Assembly: GCA_001986395.2 (NCBI GenBank)
Contig: MQVO02000003.1
Span: 1,984,001 to 2,048,000, forward strand
Direction of reading: 5' to 3'
DNA: 64,000 nt
Origin: Irpex lacteus
Lineage: Eukaryota > Basidiomycota > Agaricomycetes > Polyporales > Irpicaceae
The notes under the pieces are model-generated. The model did no database searches. It saw nothing but the letters and a program-made list of their open reading frames with translations, and was not told the DNA's origin. The number at the start of each line of letters is the position of its first letter. Positions within the stretch are counted from its first letter, which is position 1. Shown here piece after piece: positions 35,618 through 54,514 of the stretch. A program made the translations under genes and the position numbers.

Positions 35618-36753
35618 AGAAGTGAGGCATTCATTGTGCAGTGAAAATTATATGACAGCTAACCTATGTATCGTCTCCTTTAGCAACTGTTGGAAACAAA
35701 TGGTAGTGTGGAATAGACAGACATGCCTTCCACCTCATGTCACCCCAAGCTAGACTCGGCAGTCAGTCCGGTCACCGAGACAAGCAAAGAAGGAGGTTTT
35801 GGCAAGCGTAGCGGTAAAACAGCTGCGCACGAGCCTACGTCCAAGCTTGATTATTCTCTGCCGCCGATTCCGAAACCTTGCACGTAGTTTTTGTGTCGTC
35901 TTTCTCGCATCGAGTCAAGTACTTGGACTTTTGAAAATGTCGAGGGTAACCGCTTAGCCCTCTCTTTGAGTCATCTTTATCTTTATTGATGTGTAATTGA
36001 ATCGTAGTCTAGTTGCCTTGTCACCCATGCTTACCCTCATTCTCTGGCGGGCCTCGTAGGTAGTAGAGAAATATCATCTTCGATTATCCTCTTCCACGGT
36101 ACCTTGGAGTGGCTCCCACTATATTGTTGAACTATTTTAATTTAGGCGAGTGAACGTTGTTGCAATCTGAAGTCGCATGCATAGTACGATAGCATTTCTC
36201 GTATTCATTTATGTTGGTAGCAACAAAGCTACAGCGGATATACAGCACTGCTGGCAAGGTACGATGACAGGTATTGTTGCCATAACGAGGACACGAATGC
36301 GAAAGGTCAAGAATAAGCAGAGAAGGTGAGGTCTGGGGCGACGTCGATGAGAGAACAAATCTGCGCAAAAAAAGGCAGCGGTGAATGAACGATCAAGTTC
36401 TCGAAGTTGGAGCACACTAATGGTGTATCGCGTAGCGACAGATATAAAGAAAGATGGGTAAGAGGTATATAGCGGCGAAGGGAGATGCGCTTGGGAGATG
36501 CGTGGTCCAGGGATGGTAACGGGTGAAATGCTCGAGCTGGTCGAGGCCGGGTATGTCGACGCGGATAGAGATGCCCAGCGCCCCAGTGGTATGGTGTACG
36601 AGGTAAGAGTCGAGAGCAACGAGTCGGAACAGAGGACGTTGATGCGAGATGATAACGATATGTTGATGGACGAGAGAGGTAACTTGGCAGTGGGAAGATG
36701 AAGCGTCAAGCTACATACGAGACTTCTGAAAGCGAGATCGCAAGTCGTTGAGT
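35618..36753. other. Convergent intergenic region
   Basis: These 1.1 kb lie between converging stop codons. A 54-codon ATG frame at 35723-35887 is the only hint of coding, and it lacks recognisable features. The 186-codon minus frame at 36209-36769 is downstream of and partly overlapping the next gene's stop, and is not supported. Confidence 0.5.
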
Positions 36754-37771
36754 TTAGAAGTTGGACCATGAGATGACGTTGTCCCTCATAGGACTGTTAG
36801 AGTCCTCAAGGTTGACAGTGACACCCAAGCTGGCTGTGCGGAGAGGACGTTCGGCCCGGAGACCCTTGACGGGTTTGACGAAACACCAGGCGGGGACGGC
36901 GCCGAGTTCGACCTCTCCAGGCTTGAAGATGCTGTCGCGGCCTACAATGCACCAACCATCATCATACGAGGTGACAACTGACGCAGAGATGAAACATCAG
37001 CATCTAGTTCGCATTGTATTGTATTTGTATGGGGAACTCACCGTGCATACGTTCACCGACGGAGATGACGAGTTCGTCGGGGAGTACAGGGTTGAACGTC
37101 TGTCTGACGGTGCGTTTATCCTTCCCAGACGCAGTGCTACTCGCGAAAGATGCCACCGACGAGCGAGACGAGCCCGTGTTAATTGCACTCAGGAAAGAGT
37201 GCCGGTTGAAAGACATCCACGACGCCGTGGAGGCCCGCTTGTCACTTTTATGATCTGCAGTGAGGGCGGAAGGGGGTGTACCCATGAACGGGGCGAACGG
37301 ACGCGGAAGCTTTCCCTCGGCTTCGTAGTGCTCGAGGATCTCGGTTTTCGACGCGTTCGCGCTGAGTACGGAAACCTCGGGCTTGATATCGCTCTCGGAC
37401 ATGTTGTTCTCTGTGAACATGTACTCGTCCTTTCGTAGTGTGATGCCATAACTGCACAAAAAACGCGTTTAATAAGGTTCGACGCCAATGACATAGGAAC
37501 CAGCCCACCTCTTCTTCTCATCGTTCTCCAACATAATCCCGCGCACGTTCAGACTGAGAGCCTGGATGCGATCCTCGCCGACCTGCTGGAACGCCGCCCG
37601 CTTCTTCCATCGCCGAACGAGTAGGAACGCGACCGCGCCTACAACGAGGAGAGCGATGATGACGATCCCGATAATGTAGTACGACTTGAACTTGTTACTG
37701 TCTGCCGCGCCTTCAGCCGGAGTCTGGTCACGCGCGACGAGCGCACCAGGAGAAATCAATGACGGGGCCAT
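36754..37771 (-). CDS. Single-pass membrane protein with SH3-like C-terminus
   Basis: Exons 37771-37509, 37451-37042 and 36977-36754 encode 298 residues. A short N-terminal part without an evident cleavable signal is followed by one membrane helix (about residues 31-52) and a basic stop-transfer RRWKKR, giving a cytoplasmic C-terminus. The cytoplasmic part is Ser-rich and ends in an SH3-like module (about 195-298): PDELVISVGERM, YDDGWCIVGRD, GEVELGAVPAWCF, KPVKGLRAERPLR and a terminal ISWSNF. This is a layout I know from conserved basidiomycete proteins. A role in cell-surface or polarity signalling is inferred only from the SH3 plus membrane architecture. It lies next to another single-pass protein on the same strand. 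Confidence 0.85.
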
Positions 37772-39064
37772 GACGACAGGGTTTGTTCGAGTAAGTGTGT
37801 ATAGAACGCGTGAGTCTTGGCCGTTTGTGGGTGTGTGTATAAGTGCCGAGGTGGGCTAGTGAGGTGTGTTCAAAGAGCGACGTGGAAAAGAGTGACTAGG
37901 GAGGTGCACGATTGCAACCTCTGTAAAAATTCGAGCTGGTTGAGGTGAAGTCGGTAAGTCCGCTACTCTCGTAAGTGTGGATGCGAGGTGGTGTGGAAAG
38001 GCCGGTAGCAAGCGAAGGATAGCCGAGCGGAGGTTGGGGGGAAACGAGGGAGGGGAGGGGAAGGGGAGGCTGGGGGATGCCTCGGGGCTGCAGACAAGAC
38101 GTCGTAGCCTCTGCAAAAGGCATTGGAGCAGAGGAACGAGCGGGTTGCACTGTCTCACCGCTCATATCATATGTTCACATCCCAGAAAGGCAATGTAAGA
38201 TCACCTTGGTAGCGAACTGCAGCCGCATGTTTTTTAATCATGTTGCGCTCCACCGCACGCAGAAGTTCCAGCGTTGTGTATGTCGGTGTAGGGCGGTCTG
38301 GCATCGCTATGACGGTCAAAAGTAAGTTAGGCGACTTTGGAAGAGTCATATGTTGCGAACAACTTCGACGCGGCAGACAGACCCCGTCCAAGTTGTAATG
38401 CTTCGAGCATAGACGCCGGAGGTATAATTACTTTGATCGCTTTGATGCGCCCTCCGGCAAATTATGGCAGCTTGGCAACACCGGCGCTCCGAGGACGACA
38501 TCTTACGTCCGACATATGACAGCAAACGTCGAGGTGCAACCGTCAATATAACTGGCTCATGGCATCAATAAATAGCAAGTACGCGACGCAACGGCCAGCT
38601 ACCACTGGGTGGCAAAGGAGATAGTACACTACGAAACTCGCAAGAAACGGTAGTAGACCCCCACAAAAAAGGGTGGGCATTTACAACTATGCTCCTGCTA
38701 TCAAAGGGTAAGAAAGTAAGATAAAAAGAAGGGAAAACGAGGCTCAGAGCTAGGCGAGCGGGGCAACGAAAGGGGAGGAAGAGGGGATCAGTGATCGGTG
38801 GAAGAGAGAACAGCGATCCCAGATCGGCGTGTAAGATGCCGGATGGGCAGGCGTTTGGGTGAAAGGAGAGGAAGGGGAAGAGAGAGTGCAAGAGGAGGGG
38901 GATATAAGGAGTCGAACATCGACAGCAAGAGAATAATGCGTTGCCAACAAGCAGACTGTGTTTGTGATACAAGTGTCAGTCGCGGACAGCGTGGAATGGA
39001 GAGCAGTCACAAGGACGCGGAGAGGGGCGTGATGCGGAGAACGGATGGGGAATTTATCAGCTGT
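37772..39064. other. Spacer between the two membrane-protein genes
   Basis: These 1.3 kb lie between two minus-strand genes. The left part is the promoter of the SH3-like gene, purine-rich on the plus strand (pyrimidine-rich on the coding strand) at 38035-38075. The right part is the 3' UTR of the next gene. No gene is supported. Confidence 0.5.
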
Positions 39065-40498
39065 TCAGTGATGGGAGGGGGGCAGAACGGGTGGTGGGGC
39101 GGGAGTCTTTGGGAATTGCGAGATGTCGTCGTCCAAAACAGACGAGTAGCGGGAGTCGATGGTTGGTTGCATGGATACAACCCGGAGACGCTCTTCTACT
39201 TCTTCCTGAGTCAAGTCCAAGGCGGCGATGAGTGATTTCATAGCATGTTCAGAGGAGACAGGGTTGCTGCCAGAGCTCAGCGAGGAGTCGGTGTGCGTGT
39301 GGAATGAACGAGTGAAGGGCGGGAGTTCCCTCGCAGTTTCCGGGCTGCCAGGTAAATCCGCGAAGGGATCTATCTCGCTGCCTTGACTCATAATCCGTTG
39401 CCGACTTGGACTACGTCTGCTCTTGCTGGCATTGCGACTGTGTCCGCGGCTGCTGCTTCGACTCCTGCGACTCGTCGACCGGTAGACGTCGCCAGCACTG
39501 AAGAAGGGGTTCGAGCCGCTCTTACGGCGCTCCACTGAAACATCTGTGAACGGGTTCTCCGGGGCTGCGTCCGAGCCAGAGACGGCCGTAGATGTCTCCT
39601 CCAGAGTCAACACTTCGGCGGACTCCCACTTGTGTATATGCGCGATGGCAGGCGGCGTCATCTTCGCAACACCCGTCGGGGACATCGTACCGGACTCGAT
39701 ACGAACAGAGCGCAGAGACAAGAATGAGTCGTCGCCGACAGTCTCGCCGTCCCACGAGACACCACTCTCCTGCCGCTGTGCAAATGGCCGTTCGGGCTGA
39801 GCGAGCTGTTGAGCGAGGTCGGGGTGGTACTTGGTCATGGACGGCATGTCGAAGCCGTGTTCCTCCAGAGCCTTGGCCGTACGCGTCGTACGCATACTCA
39901 TCGTCCGTTTCTTGAACATCGAAAAGTTCTTCTCGTCGTCGTCCTCCGGCATCTCCTCAATCCTCCCACCGTGCCCACGTCCACCGTCATCCAGCTTGTT
40001 CCAGAGACCACTCCGAGTCTTTTGTTGTTCCATCTCTCCGCGTGCGTTCCGATTTTCTGACATGGGAGATCGAGGGATGCCTCGATCGTTGTTGCGCTTG
40101 CTCGTGGACGAGTGGCGTGTCCACCAGATGAAGATGCAGATGAGAATGGCGAGACCGACGAAAGCACCGACGCATGCCGCTACGACTGCGCCGGTGGATA
40201 ATGACGACGAGCCATGTATAGCCTGAGTCGCAGCCTGAGAAGCGGTGGGCTCTGCGTCGGAAGTCGGAGCGGCGGTGTCACTGGTGGTAAGCGTGAAACC
40301 TGCGGCGAGAGTGGGTATGGCTTCCGTAGGTATCTGCTGAGTTGCTGCACCAGTGCTGAGGATGAGATTGCCTGTTGTGACATCTGGGTTCAGTGCAGTG
40401 ATCGTGGCAGCTCCTCCCAGACCATCTCCATCATCGGCGCCGACGACGAGTGTTGTACCTGGGGTTTGACGTTTGAAATGTCTGTTGAAGTGGGGCAT
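39065..40498 (-). CDS. Single-pass membrane protein, Ser/Thr-rich, unknown
   Basis: It is an intronless frame of 477 residues. The N-terminal 100 residues are Thr/Ala/Ser rich, presumably extracellular, and begin without a strong signal peptide. Residues 103-126 form a membrane helix (GAVVAACVGAFVGLAILICIF), followed by WWTRH and a long Ser/Arg-rich cytoplasmic part. That part contains a dense SRRSRSSSRGHSRN stretch, many potential phosphorylation sites, and a conserved-looking tail around LIAALDLTQEEVEERLR. The architecture resembles fungal cell-wall sensor-like proteins, but no WSC or Mid2 domain is visible, so I give no function. It starts divergently from the transcription factor region. 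Confidence 0.82.
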   Translation of the reverse strand: MPHFNRHFKRQTPGTTLVVGADDGDGLGGAATITALNPDVTTGNLILSTGAATQQIPTEAIPTLAAGFTLTTSDTAAPTSDAEPTASQAATQAIHGSSSLSTGAVVAACVGAFVGLAILICIFIWWTRHSSTSKRNNDRGIPRSPMSENRNARGEMEQQKTRSGLWNKLDDGGRGHGGRIEEMPEDDDEKNFSMFKKRTMSMRTTRTAKALEEHGFDMPSMTKYHPDLAQQLAQPERPFAQRQESGVSWDGETVGDDSFLSLRSVRIESGTMSPTGVAKMTPPAIAHIHKWESAEVLTLEETSTAVSGSDAAPENPFTDVSVERRKSGSNPFFSAGDVYRSTSRRSRSSSRGHSRNASKSRRSPSRQRIMSQGSEIDPFADLPGSPETARELPPFTRSFHTHTDSSLSSGSNPVSSEHAMKSLIAALDLTQEEVEERLRVVSMQPTIDSRYSSVLDDDISQFPKTPAPPPVLPPSHH

Positions 40499-43171
40499 GT
40501 TACTGAACGAATGACGACTGTAAGAGCATAGACTCGAGTTGGGACTTGGTGAACGACGTCGGGAGGAGGGGGCGAAGTGAGGGCCAGTTCCGGGGTGGAA
40601 TGAGATGAGAAGCGGTCAACGGAGCTCGATGGGATTCTGCGGAAGGAAAGTCGAGATGATGAGTATTCCCAAGGTAACCCTCCACGATGCGCTTTTGCCT
40701 TACCAAACGAAACCCAGGGCGAGCGAGAAAAGAGGAGAGAGAAGGTAAAGACAGTAAGGACCGGAGCTGGCCTGTGCAAGGCGTTGAGGGGAGGAGGAGG
40801 AGGAGGGCGGGAAAAGATGGGTGTGATGGTCCTGTCTCGCTGTGACGGCTTGTTGCCAACAGCTCTCAGCCGACCGCGCGACCAGCAGACGACGGCAATA
40901 TGCGACGCTGATGCGAGTTGCCATTTTCAGGGTTCAAGCGCATCACGCCTCGTTGATCGCGCCTTTCACCTGGCTGCATATGGAAGGTTGTGTAGTACGT
41001 GTGAAGGTGATAGAAAACATATCGTACAACATGACCAGGTCCAGAATAGAGATACATACACCATGCATGCCTTGCTTACTGACACAATACTCTAATAGAT
41101 GCACTCATGAATCAGAAGATCCTCCTATGGTACAGTTGTTGCAAAACCCAGTGGTGGCCACTAGTGCAAAACAGTGCCCCCGCAAACCCGAGAACAAGTG
41201 CATTAAAACAACGTTGTGCGGCTTTATATGCAGAAAGAATCTATACAATCATGAATGACCGCGCAGCGTTTGAATTCCTTCCGGGACAGATCATGGTGAA
41301 TTGAGCTGGTGGCGGAGCTGCTAAGCTCGAAAGCTTGAACGGTGACCGGTGGATGCATGCCGCACAAGACTGCATGCCGAAGATGGAGAAGCAATACAGC
41401 CTATGTTCAGTAGAGACGCTGTCAAGCATGTACAATCTTGCGCACTTCCGAGTATGAACCTTGCGCGAAAATTTGTCGACGAGGACAGTACGATCGTGAA
41501 TCGGACGCTCACAGCACAAAGAAAAAGCTCGCAGCAATCTGGAAAGCTTCTTTTAGTTAGAGAATGTACTGAAGATGTGTATGACCTCACCATGCATTGA
41601 ACACGAGGGACAGAGACGGTCTTCTTTTTGAGGAATTAGTTGATCCACGTTCACATGAAGGAGGTCCGTGCCTGAGGGTTACGACACTGCATTATCGTCG
41701 AGTAGATAACTTGACGGGCATCTGCGGATCTTCGTAAGCACAGTTCGATGTATCACGACCAGAAGCCCACAGACGTCAACAACAACGCACGCAAACATTT
41801 TCGACCTTCGCAGAGCCTCACTGTGAGATCGAACCACGAAGGCGATGCATCATCGAGACACACCAATAGACAACACAACGTCGCAACTGGTTGCTTAGGA
41901 CATAGAAGTTGTTGGTCCAGATGTACACCGCGGCACGGGCAATCTGGCGCCACAAGGACGGTGATCGACCAAGTAGATGGTTGGGTCGGTCGCAAGATTC
42001 CTCCGACCCCGTACTATAGGCTAGTTTTATATAAGCGATGATTCGTGCGAGCAATATATAAAACCAACGATACCAGCCTCCTGAAACTCGCATTCGCGTC
42101 GTTTTCCCTTGGTTTTTTCTACTACTATGTCTTGCTGGATTTCTACCGTGCACGATGGCTGGATCGACTGACTGCGACATACGACACGTGGGCTAGGATG
42201 AAAGCCGCCTCGACCCGAAAGGGCAATTTGAGGCGGACTGGTGGACTCATGAAGACAGTCCTGCATGGTCATGGCAAGCAACGTTGACATTGAAATCCAC
42301 AATCCGGGAACCTGTTCGGATCTCTGCATGCATGGAGATGAGTCTAACTCCTTCACAGCCCTCGAGCGTTGTACTGGTACACATACCACTGGGGCATATG
42401 GTGTCTTCATACGTGGCTATACGGTGAGCACTACAGCTATATCATTTTGACTTCACTCTAGACAGAAGCACGAACGGTGGGCTTCCGGATGTGTGGTAGA
42501 ACCGCCAAAAGAGGCAGTGCCGATGACTGTCGGTGGAAGGGTTTGTATAGAGCGCTAACGATTATCTTGACTAGACGCCCATAGGCAGTGGCATCGCCCT
42601 CTCGATCGTGTCTGGGGTGTGTGTTCGTTTACACTCGACGGTGTGGTCAGACAACTAGCTCTTCGCCGTGCTTTGCCTGCTGCTCGCCGCTGTCGATGAG
42701 TCCAGGGACAAGTTGACCAGCTCGACGGTGCCTTTTCCGTGCACAAGAGAAGCGAGCACATCACAATCAGGGCGTCGGAGAAGAGCGTCGCGCCTGGCCC
42801 ACCACGAGGTATCTACTTTTGTGTACGTGATCCAGCACTGCATTCCGGCGAAAACGCTCGCGAAAGGCAGCCTCCCTCGTGCGGTCGTAAAATATTGGCA
42901 TTATCCCAGGAACGAGTAAGCAATAATCACTACTCGCAGATTCCGGGTGCGTGTCTGCGCTGGCACTATCTTTGCTCTTTCCCTCCATCCCGACACAGCT
43001 TCAGCAGACCCACACAGCCGCGTACACACACCTCCATCCATCTGTCCAGGAGAGTCATACTTGTTCGTTGCGGCAGTACGTCTACAGGTGCGTCTATCAC
43101 CCACAGAACATTCTTGGGCGTCCCGCGAGCTTATATGGGATGTCGCTTTGCTCGCTTGAATTGGCTCCAGC
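40499..43171. promoter_or_regulatory. 2.7 kb divergent region before the zinc-cluster regulator
   Basis: This region separates divergent start codons. Open frames here (up to about 138 codons) have no domains and conflicting frames. A perfect 10-bp inverted repeat made of two outward-facing TATATAAAAC boxes lies at 42024-42064. The 700 bases before 43172 are probably the transcription-factor leader and promoter. Confidence 0.4.
42024..42064. repeat. Outward-facing TATA inverted repeat
   Basis: GTTTTATATA (42024-42033) and TATATAAAAC (42055-42064) are exact reverse complements separated by 21 nt. Read outward, each arm is a TATATAAAAC box on its own strand, so the element could be a bidirectional core promoter or a cruciform-forming AT repeat. 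Confidence 0.6.
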
Positions 43172-46100
43172 ATGTCCACTCCTCACTACCAGATGGGCAC
43201 CAACTGGGACGAACAGCGTGTGGCTCCTCAGCTCGAGCAAGAGTTCGACTTCGACTCTAACATGTACACCGGCATCCAACACAGCGCAGTCCCCCAGCAT
43301 GGTCTCGGGGGACGCCAACAGCAAAGTGGACCGCAATCGATGCACGGCCAGCCCTTTAACGGCTTCGACTCGTATCAGCAGAATGTGCCGCACCAATTCA
43401 GCTTCAGTCTCCAGCAGCCACTCGGGCAAGGCCAGCAGAATGCCAGCAGCTCTCCGAACGGATTCTTCCAGTCAGTCCCAGGGCCATCGGGCTCCCAGCA
43501 GCAGAGCCAGCCGCCACAACAGTTCAGCCATCAGAGTCTGTACCCTGGACGCTCTCCTGTCGTCGGTGGGCAGTTGAACAACTTCCAAGACCCGTCTACC
43601 TATCCACAATATTCACACGGTGTGAACGGCTCACCTGGGTATGGCACCTCTCCACAACACTTCCCCCAGACCATCTCTCCCGACCTCGGCATCCCCGGTC
43701 AAAATGCGTTGCATCGACCTGTGCCTACCATGTTCGACGGGCAGTCAGAGATGTACCCGGGACCAGGTATCAAGCGTGCGAGGACCATGGATGATGGCTA
43801 TGATTTCGACGCGGAGGATGCATCAGATAGGGAAATGGGCCCTGCGCCTGATGCGGTCAAGCCTAAAGCGTACGTATCGCACCCTTTTGCGGCGATGGAG
43901 CACAGTGCTAATAATATCGGTGGATTTGTAGTGGCGCGTGTGAAAGATGTAAAGGCTTGAAGGTTCGTGTCATCTGAAACAAAATCCGGAATTTTAGATG
44001 AGCTAAGATGTGGCATTGCTGTAGGTTCGATGTGAGTTCAAGCCTGGCCACGATGTCTGCAAACGCTGCAGCAACGGAAACCATGAATGCAAAATACCCG
44101 GTCGTAAGAAACGTCGGGCTCCTCCGTAAGCATCCTCAGCCTCGAAAAACACGCATACACTCACTATCGTTTCATACCACCCATCAGTAAACGCGAACAC
44201 CTCCTTTCCCAGATCCGCGAACAAACCGAAAAGATCGAAAAGCTTATGGCCGACCTCGAAGCCGCCAACCGCAAAGTCGAAGCCGCACGCGCCACCGCCG
44301 TCGCCGACGCACCCTCTCCCAGCCAATCCACCGAATCCTACTCGCTCATCTCCTCCGGGCTCGCCTCACCTGACATCGGGCAACCATCCGACGGCGGGGC
44401 CCAGACGAGATCAGACGCAGATGTGTTAGACTGGATCGCCAAGGCGCGCGAGTCGATCGAAGCGTTCGGTGGGTATATCAGCATGGGAGGACCAGGCGCC
44501 ACGCGGGAGATGCTCGCGGCGGAGGACGACGGAAGCGATCATGGGCTGCCTCTTGACGGTACCGATGACGCTGGGTTTGAGATCGATGTTGTCGATGAGG
44601 AGGACGATCTTGAGGGCGGTGCTGGTGTGAGTGGGGACGAAGGGTCCGTGAGTACTAACAGACGTGCGGGTTCAGAGGCACCGACTAGGAAGGAGAGGTT
44701 GGCGACGATTCCGAACGTGGCGGCGCCGTTGGGCTTGTTGGCGGATTTGTCGCTTGGGACGAAGGGTGTGAGGAGGAAGACGTCGAGCAGCAGTATGGGT
44801 GGGGACGACGATGGGAATGAGAATCTTGGGTTGGCGAATATGGATTACTTCAGAGCCAGTGAGTGCTTTCTTTTTCGGCGTGCTCCGTGCTTTGTATCTG
44901 AATCGTGGTAGGCACAGCCATCGAACGTCCGCTCGTGCAGGATCATCAGCCGCCCCATATTCTGCGTTCTGGGCTTATCAGTGTGGCGGAGGTTGAGAAG
45001 CTATTCGACATGTACGCATTCTTTACATGAGTTGACCAAGCTCTCGCTAATCCGTGCATTGTTTATAGCTATTGGAAGTACATGAACGTCTCCGTGAGCT
45101 TACTCGACCCAGCGTTGTACTCAGCGCAACAGACCTACTGGCGCAGCCCCTTCCTCTTCACCGTCAGTGAGTACACACCTCACCTTCCCATATATCCCCA
45201 CACTGTTAACGGCGTGTAGTCTGTGGCATTGCTTCCAGGTTCTACGCAGAACGCCCAGAACTCTACCAGCGGGCGATGGAATACGCTCGTCTCGCCGCCG
45301 GCACTGCACTCATCGGCGGACAGAAGAGCGTGGAATCTGTGCATGGGTACATCCTGCTTGCTCTCTATCCGGTCCCTGCGAAGAAGTGGGAAGACGACAG
45401 AGGGTGGATCTACCTTGGTGTTGCCATTCGGTCAGTGCCTCTCATGCTCTCCCACGTGCCGCCTATATTCTGACGTCTACCATCTACTTCAATCAGTATC
45501 GCCACGGACCTGAACCTCCACTATCCCAATACTGCAAAGCCGAAAGACGAGAGACACGCCCGCGAGATGCTCAACCGTACTCGCGCCTGGTTGAACTGCT
45601 TCAACCTCGATCGCTCTACCGGTTCCCAGTACGGCAAAGCACCCATTATCAGCAACACGGACTACGTTGCCAGCCATTCGCATGAGTGGTGGAACAGCTC
45701 TCCGTATAACATGAAAGGGTTCGACATCCAGCTGTCCGCATACAATGCGGAGTTGAAGTTGGTGGGTCAGTTCAGGGCGAAGATCCACAGCGATCCGAAT
45801 AGCCCAACTGGGTTTAACAAGGTTAGTGGAGACCTTTGCTCATCTTGACTCAAGTGTATACTAACTCGCTTTCACGATGTAGAACCTCGACCTCGCGGCA
45901 CTCGCAGCTGAGACAGACGATCAACTCGCCCGTCTGTGGGAACACTGGCTCGGACTATTGCAAGAGCACACAGAACCGAATGATATGCAAAGTAACTTCC
46001 GTAACCGGTTGCTTCGTCTTGCGTATAGTTATGCGCGCATGAGTGTGTTGTCGTTCGGGTTCCAGTATGCGTTTGGCAAGACCTCGGTCGGACAGGATGT

Positions 46101-47042
46101 TACACTTCTGTGGCGCGTGAGTGGCTTTCTTCTTCTACGTGGGTGGACGTGTGCTTATCGTATATATCATAGTGCATGCGCGCTGCGTTTGACGTTACTT
46201 ATGCTATTCTTGATAACTCTACACCTCCTGACCCTCGTAAGCTCCGCGCCATGTGTGTTGATAGTAGTGAGCCTGACTCTGAATTACCTGCAGGGATATA
46301 TCTCCGTCACGGACCTGAGGCTCAAGCTGTATTCGCCACTTTCGCGTGTGCATTCCTTTTGAAGGTACGTACCTCGTCATATAGTCCAGTTCTTTGGTGT
46401 AGGACTAATGCTGCGCATAGTTACTTCAACCTCGCTATGCATCATACGTGTCAAAAGAGAACCGAGTGGAGATTCGCGACAAGGTCCAGAAAGTCGCCGA
46501 CCTCTTCGGCTCTCCCGAAGTCGCCATCGACGACCGACACGGCCCCAAGCTGTACTCTTCCTTCCTCAAAAACCTCCTCGCCGCACCTTTCGCCCAAGTA
46601 GAAAGGCCAGCACCCGTCCAAAAACGCTCAGCCGTAAAGTCAAAGTCGGTCTCCCCAACCAGCCAAAAGACGGAGCTCCTAGAAGACACGAAGATGGGCA
46701 TCTCGTCAGTTCCGGTCACACCTGCTGCCCCGCGGCCATCGATGTCCCCTGCGACGACGAACTTGCCGTCTATTCCAGGACCAGTCCATGCGGATTCTCC
46801 GGAGGTCGTTGCTGGTCTTGGTATGGAGATGAATGTGAACGTTCCGGATTTCTTCGCTCCGCCGTTACCTTTCGACTCGGAGCTCCTCGATTCGATGGTC
46901 GGGACCGAGATGTGGCAAGACATGGCAGTTCCTGGTATGTGTTGTTATGTTTCATCACTATGCCCATGTCACTGACAGTGTTTGTGCAGGTTTCGGGTGG
47001 ATGGGCTCGTATCAACAGACCGGTACCCAATCACAGACATAG
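43172..47042 (+). CDS. Zn(II)2Cys6 transcription factor
   Basis: It is a fungal binuclear zinc-cluster regulator. Thirteen exons (43172-43869, 43932-43962, 44025-44125, 44188-44858, 44912-45011, 45069-45166, 45220-45430, 45497-45821, 45883-46116, 46173-46236, 46294-46364, 46421-46934, 46990-47042) give 1056 residues. Residues 1-232 are Gln/Pro/Ser rich. The zinc cluster uses Cys236, Cys239, Cys246, Cys255, Cys258 and Cys265, followed by a basic KKRRAPPKR linker and a coiled-coil dimerisation helix (about 275-300). The middle is acidic. The fungal-specific transcription factor domain covers roughly 500-800 (LFDIYWKYMNVSVSLLDP, FLFTVICGIASRFY, LDRSTGSQYGKAP). Exon 2 is only 31 nt and carries the first two cysteines. 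Targets are unknown. The gene converges with the ABC transporter (223 bp apart). Confidence 0.95.
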
Positions 47043-47265
47043 ACTCGTTCACGTATACACATCAACCCTTAGACTTTTTTCTGTTTTCTCGTCTCCTTTC
47101 TGGTGGGTTCTCTCGTATAATGGGATCTAAAATGTGTATACGTTCCGTCATGTAAAATGGATATAAAGTAGCATCAAGTCATGTATCTCTAGCGGTATTC
47201 GTGGATCGGTAGTACTCGTTACAGTCGTCTAAATCAATTCTCTATCACCCTCTCTCAGAGCCTGC

Positions 47266-53712
<6,447 letters not shown>

Positions 53713-53780
53713 AATGCGTACTCGACTCAGTAGCAAAGGGCGGGGAAGGCACAAGAAAGGCGGGGAAAGCCACCGCCATG

Positions 53781-53802
53781 GTCCACTGCTTAAAAAGTGG
53801 AC
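53781..53802. repeat. Palindrome in ABC transporter promoter
   Basis: GTCCACT (53781-53787) and AGTGGAC (53796-53802) are perfect reverse complements around the 8-nt spacer GCTTAAAA. It lies 69-90 nt before the transporter start codon and is a candidate regulator site. Not assigned to a known factor. Confidence 0.6.
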
Positions 53803-54514
53803 ATGAGCACACACCACTCACACTTTCGGCGCGGCCGTGTGACGGCATGCCATGCCATGGTTGTCCATAGATAGCATTCAGTTCGGCGCGCAAGTTCTTG
53901 CCAGACATGACTATGGTATTCCTCCGTAACATGCACAAGTTGCGGTTGGCTGTAGGAGAATGGTTGACAATGGAAAGATATACGTTGTTTACAGGGAAGC
54001 GGTCAAGAAGACTGGAGCTGGCGCATTCAGAGATCAGTTCGATTTTTGACGTGTAACTGAACTTCCAGCCACAGTGATCCCATCAATTACTCATTTGGCC
54101 ACCAGGTTATCTGATAACTACGTGCCGGAAAAATGTCATAGTCGATGATAGTCTTGTGGCCCGCTGTAGTCGATGTCGTGCAACGCTGCCGCTGTACAGC
54201 ATTGATACTGAATATATATTGAATCTTCGAGCAGTTCATGAAACTTCGTATCGTCTCATTCGTTACTTATATATGTTACTCAACTGCGAGCGCATTGCTG
54301 CGCATCAAGCCTAGAACGCTACAGACCGTTGAATAACCTTATCATCAGTTGTCCGATTGGCCATACTTAATAAGTAACTAACGCTGCCAAGGCAGCTAAA
54401 CCCGCTACCAGTGAGTTGAGGGTATGTTGAGTATTAGCGTGACTGCTTAAGTAAGTTGCGAATAGTACAGAAATGCAGCGACTGCCAACTGAAGCGATTC
54501 ATGTTACCTGAGGA

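Noticed and set aside
35723..35887. 54-residue ATG frame, considered as a small pheromone-type precursor
   Set aside because: It ends ...KPCT without a proper C-terminal CaaX motif and lies in a 3' flank between converging genes.
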